This document shows, in pieces, positions 1 through 6,230 of a stretch of 7,106 nucleotides of DNA. Numbering within the stretch: the stretch's first letter is position 1; every line of letters begins with the position of its first letter. Below the pieces are notes generated by a model, which ran no database searches, was not told the origin of the DNA, and was given only the letters and a program-made list of their open reading frames with translations. Origin of the DNA: an uncultured Clostridia bacterium (lineage in GTDB: Bacteria > Bacillota > Clostridia > Christensenellales > Borkfalkiaceae); the NCBI GenBank assembly GCA_947176445.1, contig CAMWQK010000040.1, forward strand, positions 1 through 7,106, given 5' to 3'. The position numbers and the translations under genes were made by a program.

Positions 1-610
1 AAAACCTCTTCATCTGCGGCACAAGCCAGCACGTCGAGAGGCTGAAATTGCGCGCACTGATGTTGAGCCCGCCCTCGGCGGTGATATTCTTCAAAAACGC
101 GAGCACGTTATCATAGTTATCAAACGGCTCGCCGCTGCCCATGAGCACGACGTTTGTAACGGCTCTTGTTTTGAGCGTGCCGCCCTCCGCGCGGTTGACG
201 GTGAGGATCTGCGCGGCGATCTCCCCTGCCGTTAAATTGCGCACAAGCCCGTTCAACGTCGACGCACAGAACTTACAGCCCATTCTGCACCCCACCTGCG
301 TGGAGACGCACTGCGTGTTGCCGTATTTATAGCGCATGAGCACACCCTCGACGACGTTTCCGTCCGAGAGCGCGAACAGAAATTTCTTCGTACCGTCCGA
401 TGCCGTGATCGTCTTTAAGATGCGTACCGGCTCGTCTTCATACCGTTCCAGCAGCGCAGCTTTGAGCGTGGGCGATACGGGAAGTTCGGAGATCTTTTTT
501 CCCTGCATGAGCCCGAGATACACCTGCTCCGCACGAAACTTCTTTTCCCCGAGCGAGAGAACGAGCTCCTGAACCTCGGAAAAATTCAAGTCCTGTAAAA
601 TTTCCTTCAT
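1..610 (-). CDS. rlmN: Dual-specificity 23S rRNA/tRNA adenine-C2 methyltransferase RlmN (3' part outside window)
   Basis: A radical-SAM enzyme that methylates C2 of A2503 in 23S rRNA and of A37 in some tRNAs. The first 203 residues of an expected 340-380 are present; the frame is open to base 1, so the gene is cut by the window edge, not broken. The N-terminal accessory domain (KEILQDLNFSEVQELVLSLG, then FRAEQVYLGLMQGKKI) precedes the core. CVSTQVGC at 101-108 supplies the conserved catalytic Cys (C101, matching E. coli C118) and the first cluster ligand; C108, C112 and C115 form the CxxxCxxC site for the 4Fe-4S cluster. The SAM-binding GEP motif appears in MGSGEPFDNYDNV. The second catalytic Cys, which carries the methyl group, lies beyond the window. 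W195 in STCWLVP replaces a usually conserved Gly. The ATG at 610 overlaps the rsmB stop and has a strong ribosome binding site. In related genomes stp/prpC, pknB and rsgA often follow. Confidence 0.95.
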   Translation of the reverse strand, partial: MKEILQDLNFSEVQELVLSLGEKKFRAEQVYLGLMQGKKISELPVSPTLKAALLERYEDEPVRILKTITASDGTKKFLFALSDGNVVEGVLMRYKYGNTQCVSTQVGCRMGCKFCASTLNGLVRNLTAGEIAAQILTVNRAEGGTLKTRAVTNVVLMGSGEPFDNYDNVLAFLKNITAEGGLNISARNFSLSTCWLVPQMKRF

Positions 611-1830
611 GACCGCCTCCGAAGTTTGCTCACGTAAAAGCCCGCGCCGTACGCGGTATCGGGAAGAAACTGTAAGCCGCAACGTGTCCTTTCGTGGTCG
701 AGCGGGCAATCCGCCTTCTCCGCGCAAAACGCAGGATTTTCCTTTAAGAATTGTTCCACAACGCCGTCGTTTTCTTCCCGCAAGACGGAGCAGGTGGAAT
801 AATAAATCGCCCCGCCCGACTTTACGTAGCGAGCGCAGTTACTTAAAATCGCAAGCTGAATTTTGTTGAGTGCGGGGATATCCTCCTCCCGCTTATTGAG
901 CGCGAGATCGGGATTTTCCGAGACCGTCCCAAGTCCCGAACAGGGCACGTCGCATAAGACCCCGTCGAACGCATCCGCCCATTCCGGGCGATAAACCGCC
1001 CCGTCGGACAGAACGGGCTCGACGTTCTCCGTGCGCATACGCTGGCAGTATGCTTTGATGAGCTCCAGACGGTGTTTATGAAGCTCCCCCGCCGTCACGT
1101 GTTCACACTTTTCTGCGAGCAGTACGCTCTTGCCGCCCGGTGCGGCGCATGCGTCGAGAAAGTTTTCGCACGGCTCAACGACTGAACAGATCGCGACGCT
1201 CCCCACCGACTGGAAGGTATAATCCCCCGCAAAAAATCCGTGATCGCGCACGAATTTTTCAAAGATATACACGTCCTCAAAGGGTGTTCTAATATGCGGG
1301 CTTTGAAGATATTGTTCCGCACCCCTGCAAAACCGCACGGTCACGCCGCGGCTCTTTGCCGAGAGAATGCGCTCCGTCCGCTCGCCGTATTGCTCTTTTA
1401 ATTTCTTCACCGCAAACAGCGGGAAATTATATTTTATGGCAAGTCCCTCGTCGCCTGCGGGCAGAATGACCTTTTGCTCGTCAAAATTCCGCAGGAAGGC
1501 GTTTACAAAGCCCACCGTGCCGCCTTTGCCGATCTTCTTCAACAGCTCCGCCGCGTCGTTGGTGACGGCATAGCGCGGCTTTTCCAAATAAAGAAGCGCG
1601 TACAGTGCGATCTTCAACACCGTGCGGACGACAAGTTTGGGGCTCTTCGGAGCAAACGTTCTGATACAGAGCGAGAGATACGCATCGTTTTCGAGCACAC
1701 CGTACACCGTCTTCACCGTACCCGCGCGGAACGCTTCCTCGATCTTCTCCTCGGCGAGCGCGATTTTCAGGTGTGCGCCATCCGAATATACCCGCGTTAA
1801 AATTTTATAGGGATCATAGAACGGGTTCAA
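607..1830 (-). CDS. rsmB: 16S rRNA (cytosine(967)-C(5))-methyltransferase RsmB
   Basis: RsmB methylates C967 of 16S rRNA at C5 using S-adenosylmethionine. Residues 1 to about 120 form the NusB-like RNA-binding domain (ILTRVYSDG, YGVLEND, YAVTNDAAELLKK, FVNAFLRNF). The methyltransferase domain follows: SAM-binding LDACAAPGGKS (225-235), motif IV DVPCSGLGT (294-302, C297) and motif VI YSTCSV (344-349, with C347 the expected nucleophile). Both catalytic cysteines are present, so activity is likely. At 407 residues it is shorter than the usual 430-450; the shortfall lies mainly between residues 160 and 205, where the RVNxLK element common before the catalytic domain is not recognisable. The usual QDEAS motif reads QSVGS (207-211), and the basic RRxPD stretch after motif IV reads VSENPD (303-308). 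The TTG start overlaps the end of fmt by 17 bases. The stop overlaps the rlmN start (ATGA). Confidence 0.92.
   Translation of the reverse strand: MNPFYDPYKILTRVYSDGAHLKIALAEEKIEEAFRAGTVKTVYGVLENDAYLSLCIRTFAPKSPKLVVRTVLKIALYALLYLEKPRYAVTNDAAELLKKIGKGGTVGFVNAFLRNFDEQKVILPAGDEGLAIKYNFPLFAVKKLKEQYGERTERILSAKSRGVTVRFCRGAEQYLQSPHIRTPFEDVYIFEKFVRDHGFFAGDYTFQSVGSVAICSVVEPCENFLDACAAPGGKSVLLAEKCEHVTAGELHKHRLELIKAYCQRMRTENVEPVLSDGAVYRPEWADAFDGVLCDVPCSGLGTVSENPDLALNKREEDIPALNKIQLAILSNCARYVKSGGAIYYSTCSVLREENDGVVEQFLKENPAFCAEKADCPLDHERTRCGLQFLPDTAYGAGFYVSKLRRRS
611..620 (-). promoter_or_regulatory. rlmN ribosome binding site inside the end of rsmB
   Basis: GGAGG at 616-620 lies in the last codons of rsmB (its Arg-rich tail, RRRS) and is five bases from the rlmN ATG at 610. 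The rsmB TGA and the rlmN ATG share bases in ATGA, the standard sign of translational coupling. Confidence 0.8.
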
Positions 1831-2734
1831 AGCGCATTCCTTCCGACACCTTTCTGCCGTTCACAAAATCCCGATCGGTCATCTTTTTACTGCCCGCGGG
1901 TTGCACTTCGAGGAGCCGCACCGCGCCCTCGCCGCACGCAACGATCAGCCCCTTCTTGGGGGTTGCCGCAAGCACCGTGCCAAACGGCGCGTCCGTGCCT
2001 TCCACGACCGCCGCCTGATAAAAATTCAGCGTAAGTTCGCCGATCCTTGCGAACGCGAGCGGAGCGGGTGAAAGTCCGCGAATGAGCCGTGAAACCTCGC
2101 TTGCGCTCTTCGAAAAATCAACTTCCGTGCGGGCGACCTTTTTACAGTTGAACCCTTCGCCCTGTTTTGTAAATTCAACTTTCCCCGCTTCGACCCGCTT
2201 CATCGCCTCGACGATGAGCTTTGCACCGAGCACGGAGAGCTTGTCCGTCAGCGTTCCGCAGGTATCGTCCTCCTCAATCGCAACGCATTCTTTGAGGAAG
2301 ATATCGCCCGTGTCCATGCCGATGTCCGTCTTCATAATGGTGACGCCCGTCTCGTGCGCGCCGTCCATAATGGCGCGGGCAATGGGCGCTGCGCCGCGGT
2401 ATGCGGGAAGCAGACTCGCGTGCACGTTCCACACGCCCAAGGGGAATAAGTCGAGCACTTCCTGCGTCAATAACTGCCCGTATGCGCACGTCACCATGCC
2501 GTCCGCTCCCACCGCTTGGAGCGCGGAAAAATCTTCCTTTAACTTTTCGGGTTGCAGAACGGGAATACCGAGCTCTGTTGCAAGTACTTTTACGGGCGAA
2601 GGCGTGAGCGTGCCGCGTCTACCCGTGGGGCGGTCGGGCTGGGTGAGTACCGCCGCAATCTCAAAGCCCGCGTCACAGAGGGCGCGGAGCGGCTTTACGG
2701 CAAATTCGGGCGTGCCCGCAAAAACAAGTTTCAT
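1814..2734 (-). CDS. fmt: Methionyl-tRNA formyltransferase
   Basis: Fmt (306 residues) transfers a formyl group from 10-formyltetrahydrofolate to Met-tRNAfMet so that it can act as bacterial initiator tRNA. The Rossmann-like catalytic domain starts with VFAGTPEFA (4-12). The tRNA-recognition loop is represented by QPDRPTGRRGTLTPSPVK (32-49). The catalytic residues of the family are present: N103 and H105 in NVHASLLPAYRGAAPI (103-118) and D141 in DIGMDTGD (137-144). The C-terminal tRNA-binding domain follows, with VDFSKSASEVSRLIRGLSP-type sequence from about residue 206. Length is typical (305-320). The start ATG at 2734 abuts the def stop and has a strong ribosome binding site. Its last 17 bases overlap rsmB in another frame. 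Pairing with def places both halves of the N-formylmethionine cycle in one transcript. Confidence 0.98.
   Translation of the reverse strand: MKLVFAGTPEFAVKPLRALCDAGFEIAAVLTQPDRPTGRRGTLTPSPVKVLATELGIPVLQPEKLKEDFSALQAVGADGMVTCAYGQLLTQEVLDLFPLGVWNVHASLLPAYRGAAPIARAIMDGAHETGVTIMKTDIGMDTGDIFLKECVAIEEDDTCGTLTDKLSVLGAKLIVEAMKRVEAGKVEFTKQGEGFNCKKVARTEVDFSKSASEVSRLIRGLSPAPLAFARIGELTLNFYQAAVVEGTDAPFGTVLAATPKKGLIVACGEGAVRLLEVQPAGSKKMTDRDFVNGRKVSEGMRFEPVL
1831..1844 (-). promoter_or_regulatory. Ribosome binding site for the rsmB TTG start, inside fmt
   Basis: The minus strand reads GGAAGGA at 1838-1844, seven bases upstream of TTG at 1830, all inside the fmt coding sequence. No in-frame ATG occurs in the rsmB frame before the methyltransferase domain (first internal Met near residue 265), so this site decides the start. 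Confidence 0.75.
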
Positions 2735-2744
2735 TTAGTCCTCC
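2735..2744 (-). promoter_or_regulatory. fmt ribosome binding site inside the end of def
   Basis: GGAGG at 2740-2744 lies in the final def codons (for Glu-Asp) and is five bases from the fmt ATG. The def TAA and the fmt ATG touch with no base between them (TAAATG), an arrangement that favours reinitiation by the same ribosome. Confidence 0.8.
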
Positions 2745-3190
2745 GCACTGCGAATATCCGTCGCCTTGTCGGTATACAGAATGCCGTCGAGATGGTCGCA
2801 CTCGTGGCAGATCGCCCGCGCAAAGAACCCGCGCGCAACGAGGGAGTAGCGATCCCCTTTGCGATCCTGAAATATGATCTTTACCTTGGACGGGCGGACG
2901 ACGTTGCCTGCCTTGCCGCGTACGGAGAGGCAACCCTCGGCACCGTTCTGTTCCCCCTTCTGCCACACGAACACGGGGTTGATGAACTCGAAGAAGCCCT
3001 CGTCTACGTCAACGAGCACGGCGCGAATGGGTACGCCCACCTGCGGAGCGGCAAGCCCTGCGCCCTCCTCTTTTTTGAGCGTATCCTTCATATCGTCGAG
3101 CAGCGTCCAAAGTTCCTGATCAAACGCCTTGACGGGCTCGCACTTTTTTCTTAAAACTTCATCGCCTACCTGTACGACTTCACGGATCAT
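2735..3190 (-). CDS. def: Peptide deformylase
   Basis: Peptide deformylase (151 residues) removes the N-formyl group from the initiator methionine of nascent proteins at the ribosome exit. All three family motifs are present: GAGLAAPQ (43-50, with Q50), EGCLSV (85-90, metal ligand C87) and HECDH (129-133, metal ligands H129 and H133, catalytic E130), followed by LDG. The enzyme should therefore be active with Fe2+ or a related metal. Most relatives have QHEIDHLDG; here it reads CHECDHLDG, so Cys residues flank and sit inside the HExxH motif without replacing ligands. The ATG at 3190 has GAGGA (3198-3202) with a seven-base spacer, overlapping the priA stop codon. Its last codons contain the fmt ribosome binding site and its TAA stop abuts the fmt ATG, so the opposing deformylase and formyltransferase are translationally coupled. 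Confidence 0.97.
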   Translation of the reverse strand: MIREVVQVGDEVLRKKCEPVKAFDQELWTLLDDMKDTLKKEEGAGLAAPQVGVPIRAVLVDVDEGFFEFINPVFVWQKGEQNGAEGCLSVRGKAGNVVRPSKVKIIFQDRKGDRYSLVARGFFARAICHECDHLDGILYTDKATDIRSAED

Positions 3191-3200
3191 AGTATTTTCC

Positions 3201-5369
3201 TCAACTCAAATTACTGGGATTTTCTTCTACATACACCAGCGTATTTTTATAATTTGTCTCTGCGCAGATCGCATAGATCTCTTTGAGCGGTTTGCCGTCT
3301 ACAATGCGCATGAGCACCTGATAGCGGAATTTATTCTGAATGCGCTTGATGGGCGCGTGCATTTTATTGAAAAATAAGAAGCTGTCTGCATTGTCCGCAT
3401 ACACTTTTTCGAGCTTCGTGTACACTTCCCGCAGCGCGTCGAGCGCCTCACGCTCCTCCGAGCCCGTCACCATCACGCGCACGATCTTGGCAAAGGGCGG
3501 AAACGCGGTTGCGGCGCGCAGGTTTATCTCGTACTCGTAGAACCCCTCGTAATCGTAATCGCACGCAAAGCGCAGAATGAAGTTCTCGGGATCGTACGTC
3601 TGCAACACGACTTCGCCGCGATCCTTAGATCGCCCGCTCCGCCCCGCGACCTGCGTGATGAGCTGGAAGGTGCGCTCCCTGCTCCGATAGTCGGGAAAGT
3701 GCAAGCTCATATCTGCATCGAGAATACCCACGAGCGTCACGAGCGGGAAATCGTGCCCCTTGGCAACCATCTGCGTGCCGACGAGGATATCCGCCTCACG
3801 GTCGGAAAACTGCTTTAAGATCTTCAGATGCCCTTCCTTGCCGCTCGTTGTATCGTTGTCCATGCGCAAGATCCGCGCCTTCGGATACAGCTTTTTCAGT
3901 TCCCCCACGACCTTCTGCGTGCCCGTTCCCACATAGCTTAAATGCGTTCCGCCGCACGAGGGGCACGCGCTCAGCATGTGATACTTCGTGCCGCAGTAGT
4001 GGCATTTCAGACAGTCCTCTTCGCTGTGATAGGTGAGCGCGACGTCGCAGTGCTCACACTTGGCAACGTAGCCGCAATCGCGGCAGATGACCGTCTGCGA
4101 GTATCCGCGCCGATTGAGAAAGAGGATCGCCTGATTGCCGCTTTCAAGGCACGCCGAGAGCTTGTCGCGCAGGGCAAGCGAGAACGGCGAGGGATTGCCG
4201 CGGCGCACTTCCCGCCTTAGATCGACGATCTCCACCTGCGGCATCGGTCGGCGGTTAATACGGTTTTTGAGCGTTACAAGCGAAAACTCGCCCTGTTGTG
4301 CCCGCCGATACGTCTCCACAGCGGGTGTTGCGCTACCGAGCACGAGCTTGCAGCCGTTATATTTTGCGCGCAGAAGCGCGATATCAAACGTGTTATAGCG
4401 CGGGCTTGTCTCCGAAGAATAACTGCCGTCGTGCTCCTCGTCAATGACGATGACGCCGATATTCTCGACGGGTGCAAAGATTGCAGAGCGCGCGCCGATC
4501 GCAATCCGCGCCGCGCCCTCGCGGAGCCGCCGCCACTCGTCGAATCGCTCACCCGCGGAGAGCCCGCTGTGCAAAATGGCGGCGGACGAGCCGAACCGCG
4601 CGCGGAGCTGGGAGAGCATCTGCGGCGTCAACGAAATTTCGGGCACTAAGAAGATCGCCGTCTTGCCGAGTGCGAGCTGCCGCGCAATGAGCGTCAAATA
4701 GATTTCCGTCTTTCCGCTCCCCGTCACGCCGTGGATGAGGGTGACCGTCTTTTCCGTCTCCTCAATCGAACGGACGGCGCGCTGCTGCTCCTCGGTGAGA
4801 AGGTGCTCGGCGTTCTCCCCTGCCATGCCCCTGTAGGGATCGCGGAATACCCGCCGTTTTTCTAAGCTGACAATGCCCTTTTCGACAAGGGGCTTTAACG
4901 CACTCCCGAACCGCTCGTTGAGGAATGCGGTGTCCGCCTCGCCGTTGTCCTTCAAAAACTCCGCAAGCGCAAGCTGCTGCTTTGCCCGCGGAGAGATGAG
5001 CGAAATATCGCCCGTGATTTTTGCAAACGTTCTGTATGCCGCGCCCACCTTGCCCGTGCGCATCTCGCTCGGCAGAAACAGCCTTAAAACGAGCGCCTTG
5101 GGGCAGCGGTAGCGCATGGCGATCTTTTCCGTCAAAGCAAGGCATTCCTCGTTGATGGCGGGAAAGTCGTCCTCGGCGCGGAGAACGCGCTTTAATTTTT
5201 CGGGAGGACAGTCGGTACTCGATTTTACGCGCATGACAAAACCCGTCGTGACCCTGTTCCCAAAGGGCACGGCGACGCGCATTCCCGCAACGATACGCTC
5301 ATCGCAGGCATAATCGAATATCTTGTCCACGTCGCTGTGCGCAACGTCTACAATGACCTCGCAGTACAA
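3201..5369 (-). CDS. priA: Primosomal protein PriA, replication restart helicase
   Basis: PriA (722 residues from the chosen start) is a 3'-to-5' DNA helicase that recognises abandoned replication forks and starts reloading of the replicative helicase. The N-terminal 3'-DNA-binding domain contains VDKIFDYA and the VPFG segment. The helicase core has Walker A GVTGSGKT (214-221), the DEEH box (310-313), GSATP in motif III, GTQMVAKGHDFP (531-542) and QVAGRSGR (573-580). All eight zinc-binding cysteines are present as four CxxC pairs (about C429/432, C438/441, C456/459, C469/472), so both zinc sites look intact. The reading frame extends upstream to a TTG at 5408, but those 13 extra codons lie in the rpoZ terminator. 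TTG at 5369 has a good ribosome binding site and gives a normal N-terminus (MYCEVIVDVAHSDVDKIFDYA without the first few residues being unusual). It ends ten bases before def. Length is within the usual 700-830 range, at the short end. Confidence 0.96.
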   Translation of the reverse strand: MYCEVIVDVAHSDVDKIFDYACDERIVAGMRVAVPFGNRVTTGFVMRVKSSTDCPPEKLKRVLRAEDDFPAINEECLALTEKIAMRYRCPKALVLRLFLPSEMRTGKVGAAYRTFAKITGDISLISPRAKQQLALAEFLKDNGEADTAFLNERFGSALKPLVEKGIVSLEKRRVFRDPYRGMAGENAEHLLTEEQQRAVRSIEETEKTVTLIHGVTGSGKTEIYLTLIARQLALGKTAIFLVPEISLTPQMLSQLRARFGSSAAILHSGLSAGERFDEWRRLREGAARIAIGARSAIFAPVENIGVIVIDEEHDGSYSSETSPRYNTFDIALLRAKYNGCKLVLGSATPAVETYRRAQQGEFSLVTLKNRINRRPMPQVEIVDLRREVRRGNPSPFSLALRDKLSACLESGNQAILFLNRRGYSQTVICRDCGYVAKCEHCDVALTYHSEEDCLKCHYCGTKYHMLSACPSCGGTHLSYVGTGTQKVVGELKKLYPKARILRMDNDTTSGKEGHLKILKQFSDREADILVGTQMVAKGHDFPLVTLVGILDADMSLHFPDYRSRERTFQLITQVAGRSGRSKDRGEVVLQTYDPENFILRFACDYDYEGFYEYEINLRAATAFPPFAKIVRVMVTGSEEREALDALREVYTKLEKVYADNADSFLFFNKMHAPIKRIQNKFRYQVLMRIVDGKPLKEIYAICAETNYKNTLVYVEENPSNLS

Positions 5370-5381
5370 TGTATCTCCCTC
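5370..5381 (-). promoter_or_regulatory. Ribosome binding site that sets the priA TTG start
   Basis: The minus strand reads GAGGGAGATACA directly before TTG at 5369, with AGGGAG at 5375-5380 and a five-base spacer. It lies immediately downstream of the terminator T-run. It supports TTG at 5369 as the true priA start rather than the in-frame TTG at 5408, which falls in the terminator loop. Confidence 0.8.
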
Positions 5382-5387
5382 ACGATT

Positions 5388-5415
5388 AGAAAAACCGCCC
5401 CACGGCAATGGGGCG
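5388..5415 (-). terminator. Rho-independent terminator after rpoZ
   Basis: Read on the minus strand, a perfect seven-base-pair GC-rich stem (CGCCCCA, loop TTGCCG, TGGGGCG; stem arms at 5415-5409 and 5402-5396) is followed by GTTTTTCT. The hairpin lies 15 bases after the rpoZ stop codon and just before the priA ribosome binding site. An upstream AAAA can pair with part of the T-run. On the plus strand the same hairpin is followed by TCTTTT, so weak termination in that direction is possible, though no plus-strand gene is seen. It should end or attenuate transcription coming from yicC-gmk-rpoZ, leaving priA and the genes after it dependent on readthrough or on a promoter inside the upstream genes. 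I could not identify a convincing promoter in rpoZ. Confidence 0.9.
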
Positions 5416-5430
5416 TCTTTTCACGTTTAC

Positions 5431-5652
5431 TTAGTCTTTTGCGCTCTTTACCTTTCCGCCTGCGATCTCCTGGCAGGCAAGGACGATCTCCTTTTGCTTG
5501 CCGGGGAGCTCCGTCGAGCCCATCGACTGCATCTGCTCGATGATCTGGCGGGTACGCTTGCTTGCCACGACGCAGAGTTCGTATCTGCTGACGGGGTCTT
5601 CATCCGTACCGAGTTTTCTGATGAGTGCGTCTACCGAAGGTTCGTTGATCAT
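5431..5652 (-). CDS. rpoZ: DNA-directed RNA polymerase omega subunit
   Basis: The small omega subunit (73 residues) binds the beta-prime subunit and helps assemble and stabilise RNA polymerase. Family marks visible are PSVDAL (5-10), SRYELCVVASKRTRQI (22-37) and the C-terminal AxxEIAxGKV pattern (59-68), which correspond to the PS-D-L, SRY-LV-AKRAR and A-EIA-GK motifs of omega. Length is typical for Bacillota. The ATG at 5652 has a good ribosome binding site, AAGGAG at 5660-5665 with a seven-base spacer, overlapping the gmk stop codon, so the two are probably cotranscribed and coupled. The usual Bacillota partner coaBC does not follow; instead a strong intrinsic terminator begins 15 bases beyond the stop, making rpoZ the last gene of the yicC-gmk-rpoZ block. 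Confidence 0.95.
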   Translation of the reverse strand: MINEPSVDALIRKLGTDEDPVSRYELCVVASKRTRQIIEQMQSMGSTELPGKQKEIVLACQEIAGGKVKSAKD

Positions 5653-5663
5653 ATTTATTCTCC

Positions 5664-6227
5664 TTATTTCCGCTTGTCTATTTCCGAATCAATGATTTGC
5701 ATCAGGCGGTGTTCCGCCTCTTTGAGGTCGTCGTTCACGATCACATAGTCATACAGGTGCTGTTGATCGAGCTCGTACTGTACCCGCTCCAAACGGTTCT
5801 TCACCGTCTCTTCCGTCTCCGTGCCGCGCCCCAAAAGCCGCTTTTTAAGCTCTTCCAAGGAAGGCGGAGCGATCATGATGAGCACCGCATCGGGCATAAG
5901 TTTTTTGCTGTTGAGCGCGCCGATCACGTCGATTTCCAGCACGACGGAATTGTTTTTGAGCTGCCGTTCCACGTACGAGCGGGGCGTGCCGTAAAAGTTG
6001 CCGAAGTGCTCGTCGTACTCCAAAAAGTCGTTCTCGCGAATGCGCGACAAAAACTCTTCACGGCTGATAAAGTAATACTCCCTTCCGTCAACTTCGCCCT
6101 CGCGCGGCGCACGGGTCGTGCACGAGACGGAGAGCTTGATATCTTCCCGCTTGGAAAGCACAGCTTTTACAAGCGTGCCCTTCCCCACGCCGGACGGACC
6201 GGAGATGACAAACAAAACACCTTTCAT
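5664..6227 (-). CDS. gmk: Guanylate kinase
   Basis: Guanylate kinase (187 residues) phosphorylates GMP to GDP with ATP, an essential step of guanine nucleotide synthesis and salvage in the cytoplasm. The P-loop GPSGVGKGT is at residues 10-18. The GMP-binding region follows with S35, the TTRAPREGEVDG signature (37-48, including R39 and R42), Y51, E70 and YGT at 79-81. The LEID motif is at 97-100, and the lid region RLLGRGTETEE with the following NRL occupies about 130-146. Length is normal. Position 102 is Ile in DVIGA, where most family members have DVQGA. The ATG at 6227 places the P-loop at the usual distance from the start. Its ribosome binding site is weak (TGGAA, six bases upstream, inside the end of yicC), so translation probably depends on coupling to yicC three bases away. 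The rpoZ ribosome binding site overlaps its stop codon. Confidence 0.98.
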   Translation of the reverse strand: MKGVLFVISGPSGVGKGTLVKAVLSKREDIKLSVSCTTRAPREGEVDGREYYFISREEFLSRIRENDFLEYDEHFGNFYGTPRSYVERQLKNNSVVLEIDVIGALNSKKLMPDAVLIMIAPPSLEELKKRLLGRGTETEETVKNRLERVQYELDQQHLYDYVIVNDDLKEAEHRLMQIIDSEIDKRK

Positions 6228-6230
6228 AAG

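Noticed and set aside
2082..2738. A 218-codon open frame on the plus strand
   Set aside because: It mirrors fmt, has a Ser-rich low-complexity translation and no family resemblance.
2552..3154. A 200-codon open frame on the plus strand spanning def and the start of fmt
   Set aside because: It crosses two clear genes in antisense and has no domain or credible regulatory signal.
5396..5415. The hairpin as a terminator for plus-strand transcription or as a mobile-element end
   Set aside because: No plus-strand gene runs into it, the T-run is stronger on the minus strand, and no transposase or matching inverted repeat is nearby.
5431..5652. A promoter for priA inside rpoZ
   Set aside because: A TTGCCT-like -35 can be found but has no convincing -10 at a proper distance, so it was not reported as a feature.
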